A stretch of 64,000 bases of DNA from Conchocele bisecta (taxonomy: Eukaryota > Mollusca > Bivalvia > Lucinida > Thyasiridae): positions 83,959,488 to 84,023,487 of the forward strand of contig CM055271.1 of assembly GCA_029237695.1 (NCBI GenBank), given 5' to 3'. This document shows positions 10,543-21,268 of this stretch, one piece after another; the first letter of the stretch is position 1; each line of letters opens with the position of its first letter. The notes beneath the pieces are model-generated. The model was not told the DNA's origin. It worked only from the letters and a program-made list of their open reading frames with translations, and made no database searches. A program made the translations under genes and the position numbers.

Positions 10543-12759
10543 CTACTGCTGGTTGTGGTAACTGGCATGACACCCATCCTTGCACAGATGAACTCTGCAG
10601 ACCGTGCATCCATAGACAGTCTCGTGGCGTTGATTCAAAACCGTCAAATGGTATCTGCAACGACGCTTTGGCCCATCAAGACGCCCATGGATGTGTCCCT
10701 GGATGTTGTCGGCGTCCACAAGTCCAGCATTTCCTGCCTCGATTCCGGAACGTTTGCGTTTGCTGAAGCCAGCTATGAGGTCGCGTACCAGCTCCAGTCT
10801 GAAGTCCAAGTGGTTGAATCTCTTCTTCTTAGTTGCTCGACGAGATGAAAGTTTATATAAAAGGAACAAGCGTTTACAATCGAAGAATTAACCAGAAACC
10901 AAAATAAATATCGCCACCATTTTTTGAATTCCGTCCCACATCGTATTTCATTCTATATTGGTCGTGAACGTCCACACCCCCATGAATTTATTGTAGCTAT
11001 TGACAGACTGTGGCTGCTTCAGATGGTGCACAGTCTGGCCAACACGTCGCTGTGTGTCCATCTCTTCCGTTGGGTCGCTGAGTGTCGAGAGATGGTGCAC
11101 AAGTCGTTTGTCCTTCCACACTGATGCCGTCAGGTTTGTATCCCCCTTTTGGACGATCTGGTACTGTCCCCTGGTCTTCAAGTCGCGAGGCTTTTTCAGC
11201 TCTTTCGGGAACTGCTTACGGTTCACGCGTACAGTGCCGCAAGAATACAACCATTTGCCAAAAGATTTTCCAAAAGGGGAACACCGGTGAAATAATTGTC
11301 GAAGTACACATGTCTGTAGGTATTGTGAAGGTTGTCCGTCAGCTTTGTAACTACATTGTAGCCCAGTCCATGTTCCGTCGTGTTGTTCTGTCGTCCTAAG
11401 TAGATGTCGAATCGTGTCAGATATGATGTGTTGGAGTCGCAGAGCATCCAAATTTTTATGCCTCGTTTTATGGGTTTGGCAGGCATGTACTGTCGGAACG
11501 AAAGTCTCCCAGTGTACTTGACCATCGCCTCATCAATGGCGATTTCTCTCGACAGGTTGTAGACTGACGGGAATGTCTGGAGATTATGGTCGATTACTGG
11601 TCGAACTTTGTATAGCTTGTCGTAGCCCTGCTGTCCCGGTTGTGGCTCGGCTGCCCTGTCTGACACATGAAAATACTGTGCCAGCTTCTGGTACCGGTTG
11701 CATGTCATAATGGATTGTATGCCCTGATTGCCAATGTAGGTATTTTGGGACCAGTACATGTCTGTTCTGGTAGGCTGGAAATTCCCATTATAATATTAAT
11801 TCCAATGAAGGCGCGGAGCTCCAAGTCGTTCGTCTCTGTCCACCTCTTGTCCACCTCTTGTCCACCTCGCCAGACTGAGCCATCTTCCATCTCGCGTAGT
11901 TATTTGTATGTCTGGCCATGGAAGTGAACATCTCTGGCTTGTACAAAAGCCAAAAATAATCGAGTGGTGTTGCTGTAGATACATCGAATCCGTCTGGTAG
12001 ATTAGGCCGGAGTTTTCTGTGAAGTCTTCTATCTGCAAATATAAATAAGTTATGTCATAATTTTTATATCAATATCTTAACAGTAAGCACTAATTTATTT
12101 GTATTCACATTCTGTGTCATTTAAATGACTGTGTACAAACTGTACATTTCTTAAAAAAAATATTTCCAGTAATACACAATATAAATTCATTAAAATGCAG
12201 AAAACAGCAGATTCTATTGAGCAGGTCCGTCAACAGACACTATCGCATATTATAATTAATTTTATTACCAATTAATATATTTAAAATGATGAAAAAACGG
12301 TGAAATTTATCCTTTTTCACGATTTCAATGCTAGGTCCGAAACGAAACGATGTGGGTGCGACTCGACTCGTGTGTCAATCGATAAGACCATTTTTCTTTC
12401 AGCTTAAAACTCACTTTCGATCGTAAATCAAAGTAAATTTTTGGTTGAAACACATTCTCAATTGAATATATTCATTGTTTCTTGCTAGTTTATGTCGGTT
12501 TTGTCACTAAATATGCAAAACTATAACTTGGAAGTTTGATTTTCAACAAAAGAAAATACGCACCGCAATGTCGGAAAATTGTCGTGTCCATCCGTCATCA
12601 TCCGTCATCATGTTTTCGTCGCCGGAGATCTCATTGTCGGACGAGTCGTCACTTGCTGATGATTATTTCACTAACGTGAATATCTGATCCAACGTCTGAA
12701 GGATTAAAACCTTCAAAATCGCTCGCATCGTCATCGCTTTCGAAGAAATTGGAAGCCAT
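10543..12759 (-). pseudogene. piggyBac transposase, two exons, frame-broken
   Basis: Exon 1 runs from ATG 12759 to 12564 and codes for the acidic N-terminus. It contains a stop near 12650 followed by an open stretch in another frame. A GTGCGT donor and TTTGCAG acceptor define a 531-bp intron (12563-12033). Exon 2 (12032-10543) has the ELRAFIGI segment, first catalytic Asp in AIDEAM, second in VYFDNYF, the SYNKFMG region where a frame change removes the later catalytic Asp, and a C-terminal Cys/His-rich region typical of the family (CTVCRVHLC). At least four frame changes mean no intact enzyme. The substrate would be the element's own ends and TTAA sites. Confidence 0.88.
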
Positions 12760-12954
12760 TGTTTAGACGTACTTTCAATATTTGTTCCCGCGAAATCGAG
12801 CGTGGGTTCTATTTTTAAAATCAAGATTTACTCTATTTCCTTATTAGGAAAGTGTAGTAACCTTTGTGAATAAATTAATTATAAATGTTTGAAGTATCCA
12901 ATGAAAAAGTCCCGACAGGTGTCGCTAGCGTGGGAAAAATGCTACAAGTAAATA

Positions 12955-13095
12955 TATTGAGGGGCGTCGAAAGGCGCTTCCATGGAAATCGTGTAGAGGC
13001 GTCAAAAGGCGCTTGTATGGGGGAATAGATAGAGGCGTCCAGAGGCGCTTGCATGTGGGAGTCGATAGAGGCGTCCAATGGCGCTTCTGTGGAGT
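12955..13095. repeat. Subterminal GGCGTC/GGCGCTT repeats of the piggyBac element
   Basis: Four units of about 30-36 bp pair GGCGTC with GGCGCTT (near 12963, 12998, 13033 and 13070), right next to the terminal repeat. Candidate transposase binding sites by position; binding is inferred. Confidence 0.6.
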
Positions 13096-13105
13096 AAAGG
13101 GTTAA

Positions 13106-13280
13106 AGATAAGAAATCCATAAGTTATACTCAGTATTTTACACCAATCTGTCACAAATATAAACTGACACCCTATTAAAGACAAGTTATCCATAAGTTAT
13201 ACTAAGTATATTACAACAATTACGAATAAAATATAAACTTACACCCTATTGAAGATAAAAATATATTGGTTATACTCAGT
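13106..13280. repeat. Subterminal tandem repeats of element 1 (inner part)
   Basis: Continuation of the array at 9687-9897 after the piggyBac insertion. The last unit (TATACTCAGTATA) ends four bases before the start codon at 13284, so the array may contain the promoter of the first gene. Confidence 0.75.
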
Positions 13281-13283
13281 ATA

Positions 13284-13718
13284 ATGCCTACCATAAAGCA
13301 AATGAGAGAGCAAGCTAAGAGTTGGGGAATTTCCCTAAGAGGTTTGAGACTCAAGAAAGATATAGCAGATAGGATAAGTGACGCGCGAGCCGTCATCTAC
13401 GAGGAGAGGCTGCGGCGTGCGGTTTCGTTTCGACCGGACGACTGCCCGCCGACCCCGAAAAAACGCTCCGAGAAATTGGAGAACGTGACGACGGCCAGTC
13501 TGCGCGCCACCGCTTACGCGCAGCGTGTAAAAGAAGATCACAGCGCACGTAGAAAACCCCTATACAAGGCATACTACAATAAGATTTATCAAGGGTTGGT
13601 GGGGAGACCTCCCAAGAAGAGGAGAGATATCGCCAGAGCTTTGGTGGAGGAGGGTCCCAGGATTCTCGCGAAGAAGCCGAAGTTAGGGAAACTGTTGATA
13701 GGGGTAGGAGGAAGATAG
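13284..13718 (+). CDS. Element 1 first gene: basic protein with SAP-like start
   Basis: The start is the internal ATG at 13284, right after the last subterminal repeat. The first 35 residues (MPTIKQMREQAKSWGISLRG, then more) have the look of a SAP-type DNA-binding helix pair. The rest is rich in Arg and Lys, with a VGRPPKKRRDIARAL stretch that could be a nuclear signal. The frame before the next open segment (13766) overlaps its end, so this may be the N-terminal part of a polymerase polyprotein separated by a frame change. The 51.77-52.17 kb region of element 2 is in the equivalent place. Function is inferred from composition only. Confidence 0.6.
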   Translation: MPTIKQMREQAKSWGISLRGLRLKKDIADRISDARAVIYEERLRRAVSFRPDDCPPTPKKRSEKLENVTTASLRATAYAQRVKEDHSARRKPLYKAYYNKIYQGLVGRPPKKRRDIARALVEEGPRILAKKPKLGKLLIGVGGR

Positions 13719-16700
13719 TATGGACTTTCGAGAGGGGGGTAGACGGGGAGATCGCTAATCGCATAATGAATAAAATTCGCCCAGAGATGACCACGGCATG
13801 TTATCTGAGGTATTCGTGCTCGTATCGTATTAGGAACATAGAGACCGACGCTACTATGATCTATCACAAACAATCAAAGGGCAGTCCGTGGATAAACGAG
13901 ATCGCCAAAGCCGAGAGTTGGATATCCGATAGAGAGAAAGGTCGAATGGACATCGACAAAGTCGATAGACCAAACACAAAATGGACTTCGTTCGTTGGAT
14001 ATCGGTCGAGGTGAAGATGATCATCGACGCACAACAACTTCTCATGGGAGCGGGAAAACTCCAGACTGGTTAAGACAGAAAAAGGGAATGTATTCGTCGA
14101 CACGTACGACGACTACTTGTGTCTGTTTAGGTGCATAGCCATCCAACGTGGAGGGAGACCAGACCGCTGTTGTGAGAAGGCACGAGCTCTGGCTCGCGAA
14201 TATCTCGGGCATGATAACGGACCGGGTAGCCAGGGAATTCCCCTGGACGATATTAAGAAGGTCGAAGAGCATTTCAAGCTGGGTATTCGCGTTTACGAGC
14301 CCACCGCCGATGGAGTGTGGTACCTCATGAAGGTTCCGGCAAATTACGACGTGGTTGGGGGGGAGACAATGACGATAGGAATGTTTGGAGGTCACTCGTT
14401 CCTCATAACGAATCTCCGCAAGATGACGAACGAGTACGGGTGCACCGGATGTCAACAACGGTTCACAAAGTCGTGTAACATGCACAGGCACGCGACCACC
14501 TGCATGGGTGGGAAGACCGTGGTGACATGTCCAGGTAAGAGGGTAGAGAGACCGCAGTCGGCCTACGAGAAGGCGTTCTATCCTAAGGGGTCAGCGAGTG
14601 TGAGGTCGATTCAATGGTTGAGCAGAGAAGAAGAGAGGGTGGGAAAGCACATACATCACGCCGACTGCGGTCACGGTGGTGAGAGGTGGGTGGCCGGTGA
14701 TCCGGTCGACGGTTACTGTCACGAGACCGAGACCGTGTTTCAGTTTCACGGATGCTACTGGCACGGGTGTCCGAGGCATTGCATGAGAGGTAACGCGAGA
14801 TCGCTGTACAAGAGGACGAAAATTCAAGACGCCAAGATAAGGAAGGCGGGTTACGAGCTGGTGGTGATGTGGGAGTGCGAGTGGTTGAATGAGGGGAATC
14901 CCCACTATCCACAATCGCCGCGCGAGGAGGAGACGACTCTGTACCCCCACCAGATAGTCTACGACTTCGAGGCGTATCTCGACAAGTCAAAAACCACGCG
15001 ACCCACCAAAGACCTGACCTTCGAGGTCGAGCACGTTCCTATATCGGTGTCGTTGGGGGATACGATGCATGAAGGGATCACACACCTATGCGAACGAGAT
15101 CCCGACACGCTAGTCGAGAAGTTCGTGACCGAGCTGCAGATGAGAGGCAAGGCAATCAGGGAGGGGGTTAGGAAGAAGTATCTGCCGGCCGACATAGATA
15201 TGTTATCGAAGTCTCAGCAAGCAAAGATTATCTCTTGGATTGACCAAGTCCCGGTGGTGGGGTTCAACTGTAGCAGGTACGACCTGAACCTCATCAAGCA
15301 GTACTTTGTAGAGAAGTTGGCGGCCACCGTGATAAGGTGATGGTCGGAAAGAGAGCCAGCACGACGATGTTTCTGTTTACCCCGGACTTTAGATTTCTCG
15401 ACATCATCCAGTATCTGGGACCCGGTACCACGTATGACCGGTGGGTTAAGGCGTACGACTGTAAAACGGTAAAGTCTCACTTTCCGTACGAGTGGTTCGA
15501 TAGCGCGGACAAGCTCGACCATCCGGGGCTGCCAGACTATCCCGAGTGGTACTCGAAGTTGAAGGGTGAGTTCCTACTGTCGTTGTCCGAGTGGAAAGAG
15601 TGTAAGAAGGTATTCCGAGAAAAGGGGATGAAGACGTTCAAGGAATGGTTGCAACACTACAACGACTTGGATGTAGGACCGTTCCTGGAGGCTCTGACTA
15701 AAATGACGGAGTTCTACAGGGGAAGAGGCGTGGACATACTCAAGGATGCTGTGTCTCTGCCCGGTGTTTCCCTTTAGTACCTACTCCGCGGGTCGATCGA
15801 TGGAAGGCGGACACGCCTGAGCTGTGGTCACCGAAGTCTGAAACTTACGAGATGATGAAGCAGGGATTGGTCGGTGGTCCGTCCATAGTATTCTCCAGAT
15901 ACGCCGAGGCTGGAAGGTCAACGATCAGGGGTCAGGTGGGGAGTCGGGAGGAGAAGATGTGCAAGGCGGTGCTGGGGTACGATGCCAATGCTCTGTACCT
16001 ATCTACTCTATCGAAGGACATGCCGTGTGGTGAGGAGCAGATATGGACGTGTGACGACCCGGAAAGACAGTCGTATATAGACTGTTTCGTGAGGAAGGTC
16101 AGGAGTGAAAAGTGGTTCGGATTTGCGGAGTTGGATATAGAGGTCCGGAAACGTTGAGAGACAAGTTCTCGGAAATGTCACCGCTGTTCGTTAATCGAGA
16201 AGTCGATGAGAACGAGGTTCCACAGCACATGAAGGACTACCTGGCCGGGACCGGGAGGAAAAGAGTCGAAGGACAGAGAAAGCTCGTGGGGGCAATGTCC
16301 GCCAAGAAGATGATCATATACTCCCCGCTGCTAAAGTGGTATCTGGAGCACGGTCTGATCGTCAAGGCGGTGCATAGGGTGATAGACTACACGCCCGGCA
16401 AACCGTTTCAATGGTTCGTTAAAGAGGTCACCGCTGCTAGACGGACAGGGGACGTCGACAAGAGCAAGGCGGTGTTGGCGGAGATATTCAAACTGGTTGG
16501 CAACGCGTGTTGTGGCAAACTGATAGAGGCACAAGAGAGACACCTGAACACCACATATACGAAGGATGAGAAGACTGTCGATCGGGCACTGAGGTCGGCG
16601 TGGTTCGATGACCTGGAGGAGATTGGGGAGGCTTACGAGATATCGAGCAGGAAGACTCGAGTGGTGATCAACAGACCGTTTCAGTGTGGCATAGCGGTCT

Positions 16701-17218
16701 ACCAGTTGGCCAAGCTCCGGATGCTGGAGTTCTACTACGATTTCTTGGACAAGTACGTGGATCGCGGAGATTTCGAACTGATACAGATGGACACTGACAG
16801 CATGTACTTCGCACTGTCGGAGAAGACGCTGGCGGCGAGAAAGAATATGAAGAGAAAGTTTAATAAGGAGAAAACCGAGTGGTTGGCGTGGGACGTGTGG
16901 AGCAACAGAACTCCGGGACTGTTCAAGCTGGAATTCGAAGGGGATAGAGCCATCGCTCTGTGTAGCAAGTGTTACTACGTGAGTGGTGATGGAAAATCTA
17001 AGCACTCGGCCAAGGGGATGTCGAAGAGATCTAACAATCTGACTTGGGGAAGGTATAAGAGTGCTCTCGAAGGGGGTAGGGATATGGCGGAGAACAGGGG
17101 ATTCCGAATGATTAACGGGGTGATGAAGACGTACAAGCAGGAGAAGTTGGGGTTGTCGGCGTACTACGACAAGAGGAGAGTGATGGAAGACGGGTTACAC
17201 ACCGAGCCTATAGGATAG
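13719..17218 (+). pseudogene. Element 1 DNA polymerase B, Polinton type, frame-broken
   Basis: It would replicate the element from its ends by protein priming. In order: an uncharacterised N-terminal segment (13719-14014), a C2H2-like finger (about 14434-14505), a VSR/homing-endonuclease-like segment with FHGCYWHGCPRHC and VVMWECEW (14741-14895), 3'-5' exonuclease motifs YDFEAY (14959), NCSRYDLN (about 15268) and YNDLDV (about 15658), palm motif A YDANALY (about 15978), motif B KLVGNACCGK (about 16489), motif C MDTDS (about 16787) and a late LSAYYDKR. Breaks: a stop at 14012-14014 with a frame change before about 14090, changes near 15320 and 15800, a stop at 15775-15777, and a change near 16150. 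Convergent with the integrase, 40 bp apart. Confidence 0.9.
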
Positions 17219-17257
17219 GTAAAAAAAAGAAAAGAACTCTGAAAAAAGGAGAGAATA

Positions 17258-18275
17258 CTAAAGACTCTGACGATCCGGGGGTAGCTGGGTGTCAGAAGGC
17301 ACCATAAGAAGTTCTTCGCGAACAAACCCTCGAGATGGCCCATCATCCACGGGCTCATCGGGTTTGATAATAGATCGATCTAGATGATATACATTGAAAG
17401 ACCACACGGGATCAGTCGCGCGGCGGCTGCCACCTTCGAGCTCTCACGGTTGATAGAGGTACCGGACGTCAATATCCGATGGAAGCCGTTGCTCCTCTAA
17501 ACCAACGGGTCGCCCGCGCGAGATGGCAGAGGGCTTGCTCGTCACCCTTTTAAACTTGATAGCATCTACGGGCTTCTTACCTATCAATCTGGTCACCTCT
17601 CCGTTCAGTGCGGAGACCACGGCGGGCAGTCTGGCCACCCACTCGGTCGATCGCGAATGAGGGTTTACAAGTTCTTTAGCGTATTGGTGTCCGAACAGTC
17701 TCTCAGCCAGGGTTCGATTGAAGCGCTCCACGATCCCCTGGTCCCGGTGGATGTTGACGCGGCCGCGTCTGACAGAAACGTCGTGCTTAGACAATAGATG
17801 AGAGACCGCGCCCATGAACTCGCGGCCGGGATCGACCTGGAGAAGATTCGGCCATTTGAGAGGACTCCTCTTATATATTTCGGGAGAGAGCCTCAGCCAC
17901 TCCTTAGACTCTTTAGTGGCAACGGCTCAGCCCCCTTATAACGACTCGCTACGTCAACGATTGTCAGTGCGTACTTGTACGTCTTGCGACCGACGCGATC
18001 GTGAGGGAGAAACAGGAGATCCGCTTGGTGAACTTGGTTCGGCACCGGCACGTCGAATTTCGGGCGCGGAATATTGTGAGGCGCGGGTAAATAGATCTGC
18101 CAGATGGCCTGCTTCTTGAGCCATTCCTTGACAGTGTTTTCTGAAACCTTGGTAGCCGCCGCGAGGTTCTGGATGGCCGCGAGTCCCTTCCAGTACCCGC
18201 GGGTCTATAGTACGTGTTCGCTAGCTTGCGCGTTAGACGAACCGATAGTTTGGTATTAAGTTTGCGCGTGTTCAT
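17258..18275 (-). pseudogene. Element 1 DDE integrase, frame-broken
   Basis: A retrovirus-like (rve fold) integrase that would insert the element and make the short target duplication. The first two catalytic Asp fall in the strand after the YKYALT-like segment and before GREFMGAV. The Glu lies in DQGIVERFNRTLAERLF. The C-terminal part (GFVREELL, then a stop at 17260-17258) matches the integrase of element 2. The frame changes near 18190, 17930, 17815 and 17440. The N-terminus overlaps the end of the gene at 18256-18606. Confidence 0.88.
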
Positions 18276-18606
18276 CGTATGCGATGTATTCTAATATATC
18301 GGACAATCTCCAACATGCCCTCGCCAGATCGGCCGGTAACTGCGTCGTTAATAATAAACCTTTGTTGGAAGTACAATCGCGATTGGGGGTTAAGTTCTGA
18401 AGGAACTTGGGAAAATCCAATCCCCCAGGATTGGTGGAGGAATATAACATCCGCTTTGCGAAAAGTGTGGCCGCTTTTTCGTCCTCGCGCCACGTCTCGA
18501 GAGAATCTCGGGCCAGACGAATCATACCCCCTGCGCCAGTTATGCGGTGTTTAAGGGCAGTGTAGCCTACATCAATCATAGCAAAATAATGTTTGTCAAC
18601 TGACAT
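18256..18606 (-). CDS. Element 1 hypothetical protein upstream of integrase
   Basis: An intact 116-residue frame on the same strand as the integrase, overlapping its start by 20 bp. An ATG at 18606 follows a TATATATATA run (18612-18621). It begins MSVDKHYFAMIDVGYTALKH. No domain is recognised. It has no signal peptide or membrane segment and is mixed charged. No counterpart is visible next to the integrase of element 2. It is one of the few unbroken frames, which supports it being a real gene. Confidence 0.6.
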   Translation of the reverse strand: MSVDKHYFAMIDVGYTALKHRITGAGGMIRLARDSLETWREDEKAATLFAKRMLYSSTNPGGLDFPKFLQNLTPNRDCTSNKGLLLTTQLPADLARACWRLSDILEYIAYDEHAQT

Positions 18607-18623
18607 CGTTCTATATATATATA

Positions 18624-20067
18624 CAGTGCGACCCCGTTAGTACACGGAAGTCCGGCGACATACAACCTTCCGTGTTGCTTATCCGAACCGTGCTATATCC
18701 GTTCTCGCCCAAGACGCATCATAATGTCAACAAAAAATACATGTACACTGTACACTGTGACTGCGAATGAACGACGTCGCCAATGCCTATAATATGCCAT
18801 AAGTTTTCACTGTTATCTTCGCATATAATAAATATATTGAATCCAAGAATTGTTAACGTCATGTTTTATTTATTCATCATGTTCATGTAGAATGTAGATC
18901 TACGCAGGTCCGTGCAATCCATTATTGTAAACGCGTGTAGAAAAAAGTGTAGTAATGATGACGCAATGACCCAATGACCGATATCCTGTTCCATCAGCTG
19001 CAACATCACGGACAAGCTCGTGCGTTGCAATCTGTGTTTACTCATATGGTGAGCACAGGTGGAAGACACGGACCTATGACACCAAAATAAATGCCTATTA
19101 AAAAAAATCCCATTATCCCACCCACCTGGTATCGTACTGTACATGACGTTAATAATAGAACGAGATCAAGTGGGTGGGGTAATGGATATTTTTGTAATGG
19201 TCATTTTCTTTTGTGTCACACGTCCGACTATTCCACCTGTGGGTTTGAGTACAGACCTGTCTAGACATGTTTTGCCAGACATGTTATAATATTGCGCCAG
19301 TTCATGAGGTAATCAGGCTTATCACGCGAGATTTTCGACGAAGATGAATCTGATAATAGTGTACATTTTCTGTAAACGATATCGAATGTTGACGAATATT
19401 AAATTAGTAATTATTACGCATTTGCTCTGAAACTTTCCGATATATTAGCAGAAAATAGTCGAATCATTCTCGGCGAAAATCTCAGTTACCGTATATAATA
19501 AAGTTGATTATCTCATGCACTGGCTCAATTATGACTAGGAAACGAAACAAGGCCAGTTGTCGTGTACACATTTGTGTACATGCGCCGGGGGCGTGGGCAG
19601 TGCTGTAAGAATTTAGTTAATCTGGGTCGAGTTAATCTGCGCGACTGATACGCGATCTCCGATTGGTCAGCCTTTACACCTAATTAATATTCCACCAATG
19701 GTGAGCGCGAACGCATGCCGGAAAAAATTAAATCGAGCACATAACAATTAGCACTGCTTTGTTACTGGTCTTACTGATCTTATTCCCAGTTTGCTCGGAT
19801 TAATTTACGAAATGTGCAAACGTGATCAGCTGCACATTCACATCGGTGAGATAATAGGAGGCTATGCGCCCATAAAAAAAAAAATCGTCCATTTTGGGTC
19901 TAATTTGGGAAAGAATCGCAAATTTAACACGATTTCTGACAATAGACGTGTTACAAATTTAACACGATTTTGATATACAAATAGGAAAAAAATTCGGGAG
20001 CCAAGGCACAATCGTGTACTAACCGAATTCGTGTTATAGTGAAGCGTGTACTAACGGGGTCGCACTG
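18624..20067. mobile_element. pogo/Tigger-like insertion in element 1
   Basis: CAGTGCGACCCCGTTAGTAC at the left and the inverted GTACTAACGGGGTCGCACTG at the right, with TA on both sides (18622-18623, 20068-20069), define a 1,444-bp element. No transposase frame is recognised inside, so it is non-autonomous. It separates the integrase-side gene from the small membrane-protein cluster. Confidence 0.9.
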
Positions 20068-20100
20068 TATTTATAAAAAAATTTATTTAAAGTAATTAAT

Positions 20101-20474
20101 TTAAAATCTCGATTGAATATAGTAGCCGACGAGACCCACCACACCCATTCCCACGACGATGAACGCGATCTCGCGGTCTTTTTGGGGCTCTGACGGTACA
20201 TAGAAATCTGAAAGTTGGGGCTCGCGATCCAGCGGCGCGTGACTTTTCTGCGGATATGCCAGCGCGTACTCGCGGTTGGCTTCTTCAACGTTCTGAAAAG
20301 TTTGTGGGGCGTTTTTTTTTGCGGCGAAGCGCTATTGAGTTCTACAGCTAAATCGTGACGCTTACGCTCCTCATCCACGTTCGAGCTTCTCATTTTAGAG
20401 AATATAAAGTTGCTACCGCTGAACGCCAATGCGTTTACAAGCGCACCACCTACTATTACTGCGATTGAAGCCAT
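20101..20474 (-). pseudogene. Element 1 small protein with hydrophobic ends
   Basis: It starts MASIAVIVGGALVNALAFSG, a glycine/alanine-rich hydrophobic N-terminus. It continues with a charged middle that changes frame near 20330, and ends with a second hydrophobic stretch (VVGLVGYYIQ) before a stop at 20103-20101. Two predicted membrane segments around a basic core suggest a virion or membrane-interacting protein; function unknown. Its ATG directly follows the stop of the gene at 20475-20708. The pogo-like insertion lies just beyond the stop, so it did not cut the gene. Confidence 0.62.
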
Positions 20475-20708
20475 TTATTTCCATATATTAACTGTTAGAA
20501 TTCCAGCTTTAACTAGATAATCTCGGGTCCAAACTGCGGCCGCTACATCTAAGGTCGCGAGCCCTACGTCTCTCACAGTAAAGTCCAATTTGGGAGCGGA
20601 CCCTCCTAAGGCCATCTTTGATAGTCGAGCATACCCGATACTGAAACCCGATATCACCACGGCGTGATAAAGCGCATTCACAAACATTTTACCATCTTGT
20701 TCAGCCAT
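20475..20708 (-). CDS. Element 1 small hydrophobic protein, 77 residues
   Basis: Start chosen at MAEQDGKMFVNALYHAVVIS (ATG 20708-20706), right after a TATATATATTAAA run (20715-20729). The longer open frame upstream reads through AT-rich promoter and repeat DNA. It has one or two short hydrophobic segments. Its stop is immediately followed by the ATG of the next gene, a tight operon-like spacing. Intact. No family recognised; by place it belongs to the cluster of small membrane proteins. Confidence 0.62.
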   Translation of the reverse strand: MAEQDGKMFVNALYHAVVISGFSIGYARLSKMALGGSAPKLDFTVRDVGLATLDVAAAVWTRDYLVKAGILTVNIWK

Positions 20709-20769
20709 TATAATTATATATATATTAAATGGGGCGCATCCAATCGCGATTGGTGTTTCGTAACTGTTT

Positions 20770-21268
20770 TTGGATGAATTGATGGGGGTTGTTTTTTCGA
20801 TAAGGATTGGTGTAATAGGGGGTATTTCCACACGCACAGGGCACCAACAACTGCCAGACCACCACCAACAACCCAACTCCAATTCACGAATTTGGGTTCA
20901 ATCGGATTCGCTCAACCTCGATTGGGTGTTGAGTGTGCTTCCAATTCGTGAATTGGGGGTGTTGTTGTACTCAACTCTGTCTTCAGATGTTTTCCTGTCT
21001 CCGTCCCCGATTGCAACGACTGTTTAGCCTCTCGAAGCTCGGCGAGTATTTTATCTTGTTTAACTTTTCGGGTGGCAGCCGCCGCCCTCCCAGCTGCCTG
21101 CCTTTTTGGGTTTTTATGTCGTGCAACCCCCAACTCCAATCGCGATTGGGTTGGAGGATCAATCGGAGTTGGAAGTGCTGCAATCGGGTTCGATTGGGTT
21201 GGAGCAATCCCCAACGCTGTTGGAGATTGCTGTTCCGTCACTCTTGCTGGTGTGTCTTGTGTCATCAT
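20770..21268 (-). pseudogene. Element 1 Lys/Ala-rich protein with a hydrophobic tail
   Basis: The first frame (21268-20912) has a Pro/Thr/Ser-rich N-terminus and a basic coiled-coil-like centre (AAGRAAAATRKVKQDKILAE). A different frame in 20900-20770 encodes a Gly/Val/Trp-rich hydrophobic stretch that looks like its C-terminal membrane anchor, so a frame change near 20910 is likely. The gene is peppered with the palindrome CCAATCGCGATTGG (21136-21149 and diverged copies), which encodes part of its linkers. Function unknown. Confidence 0.5.

Larger units (their letters stand above)
9898..13101 (-). mobile_element. piggyBac element nested in element 1
   Basis: It begins CCCTTTACTCCACAG, ends CTGTGGAGTAAAGGG and is flanked by TTAA (9894-9897, 13102-13105), the piggyBac target duplication. 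Length is 3,204 bp. It carries a transposase gene on the minus strand (10543-12759), a hairpin-rich 5' flank and repeated motifs near its right end. Removing it rejoins the element 1 subterminal repeat array exactly, so it inserted after element 1 was in place. Confidence 0.93.

Noticed and set aside
14583..15522. Long antisense frames within PolB (also 16331-17005)
   Set aside because: Shadows of a GC-rich coding strand; the plus-strand frame has the polymerase motifs.
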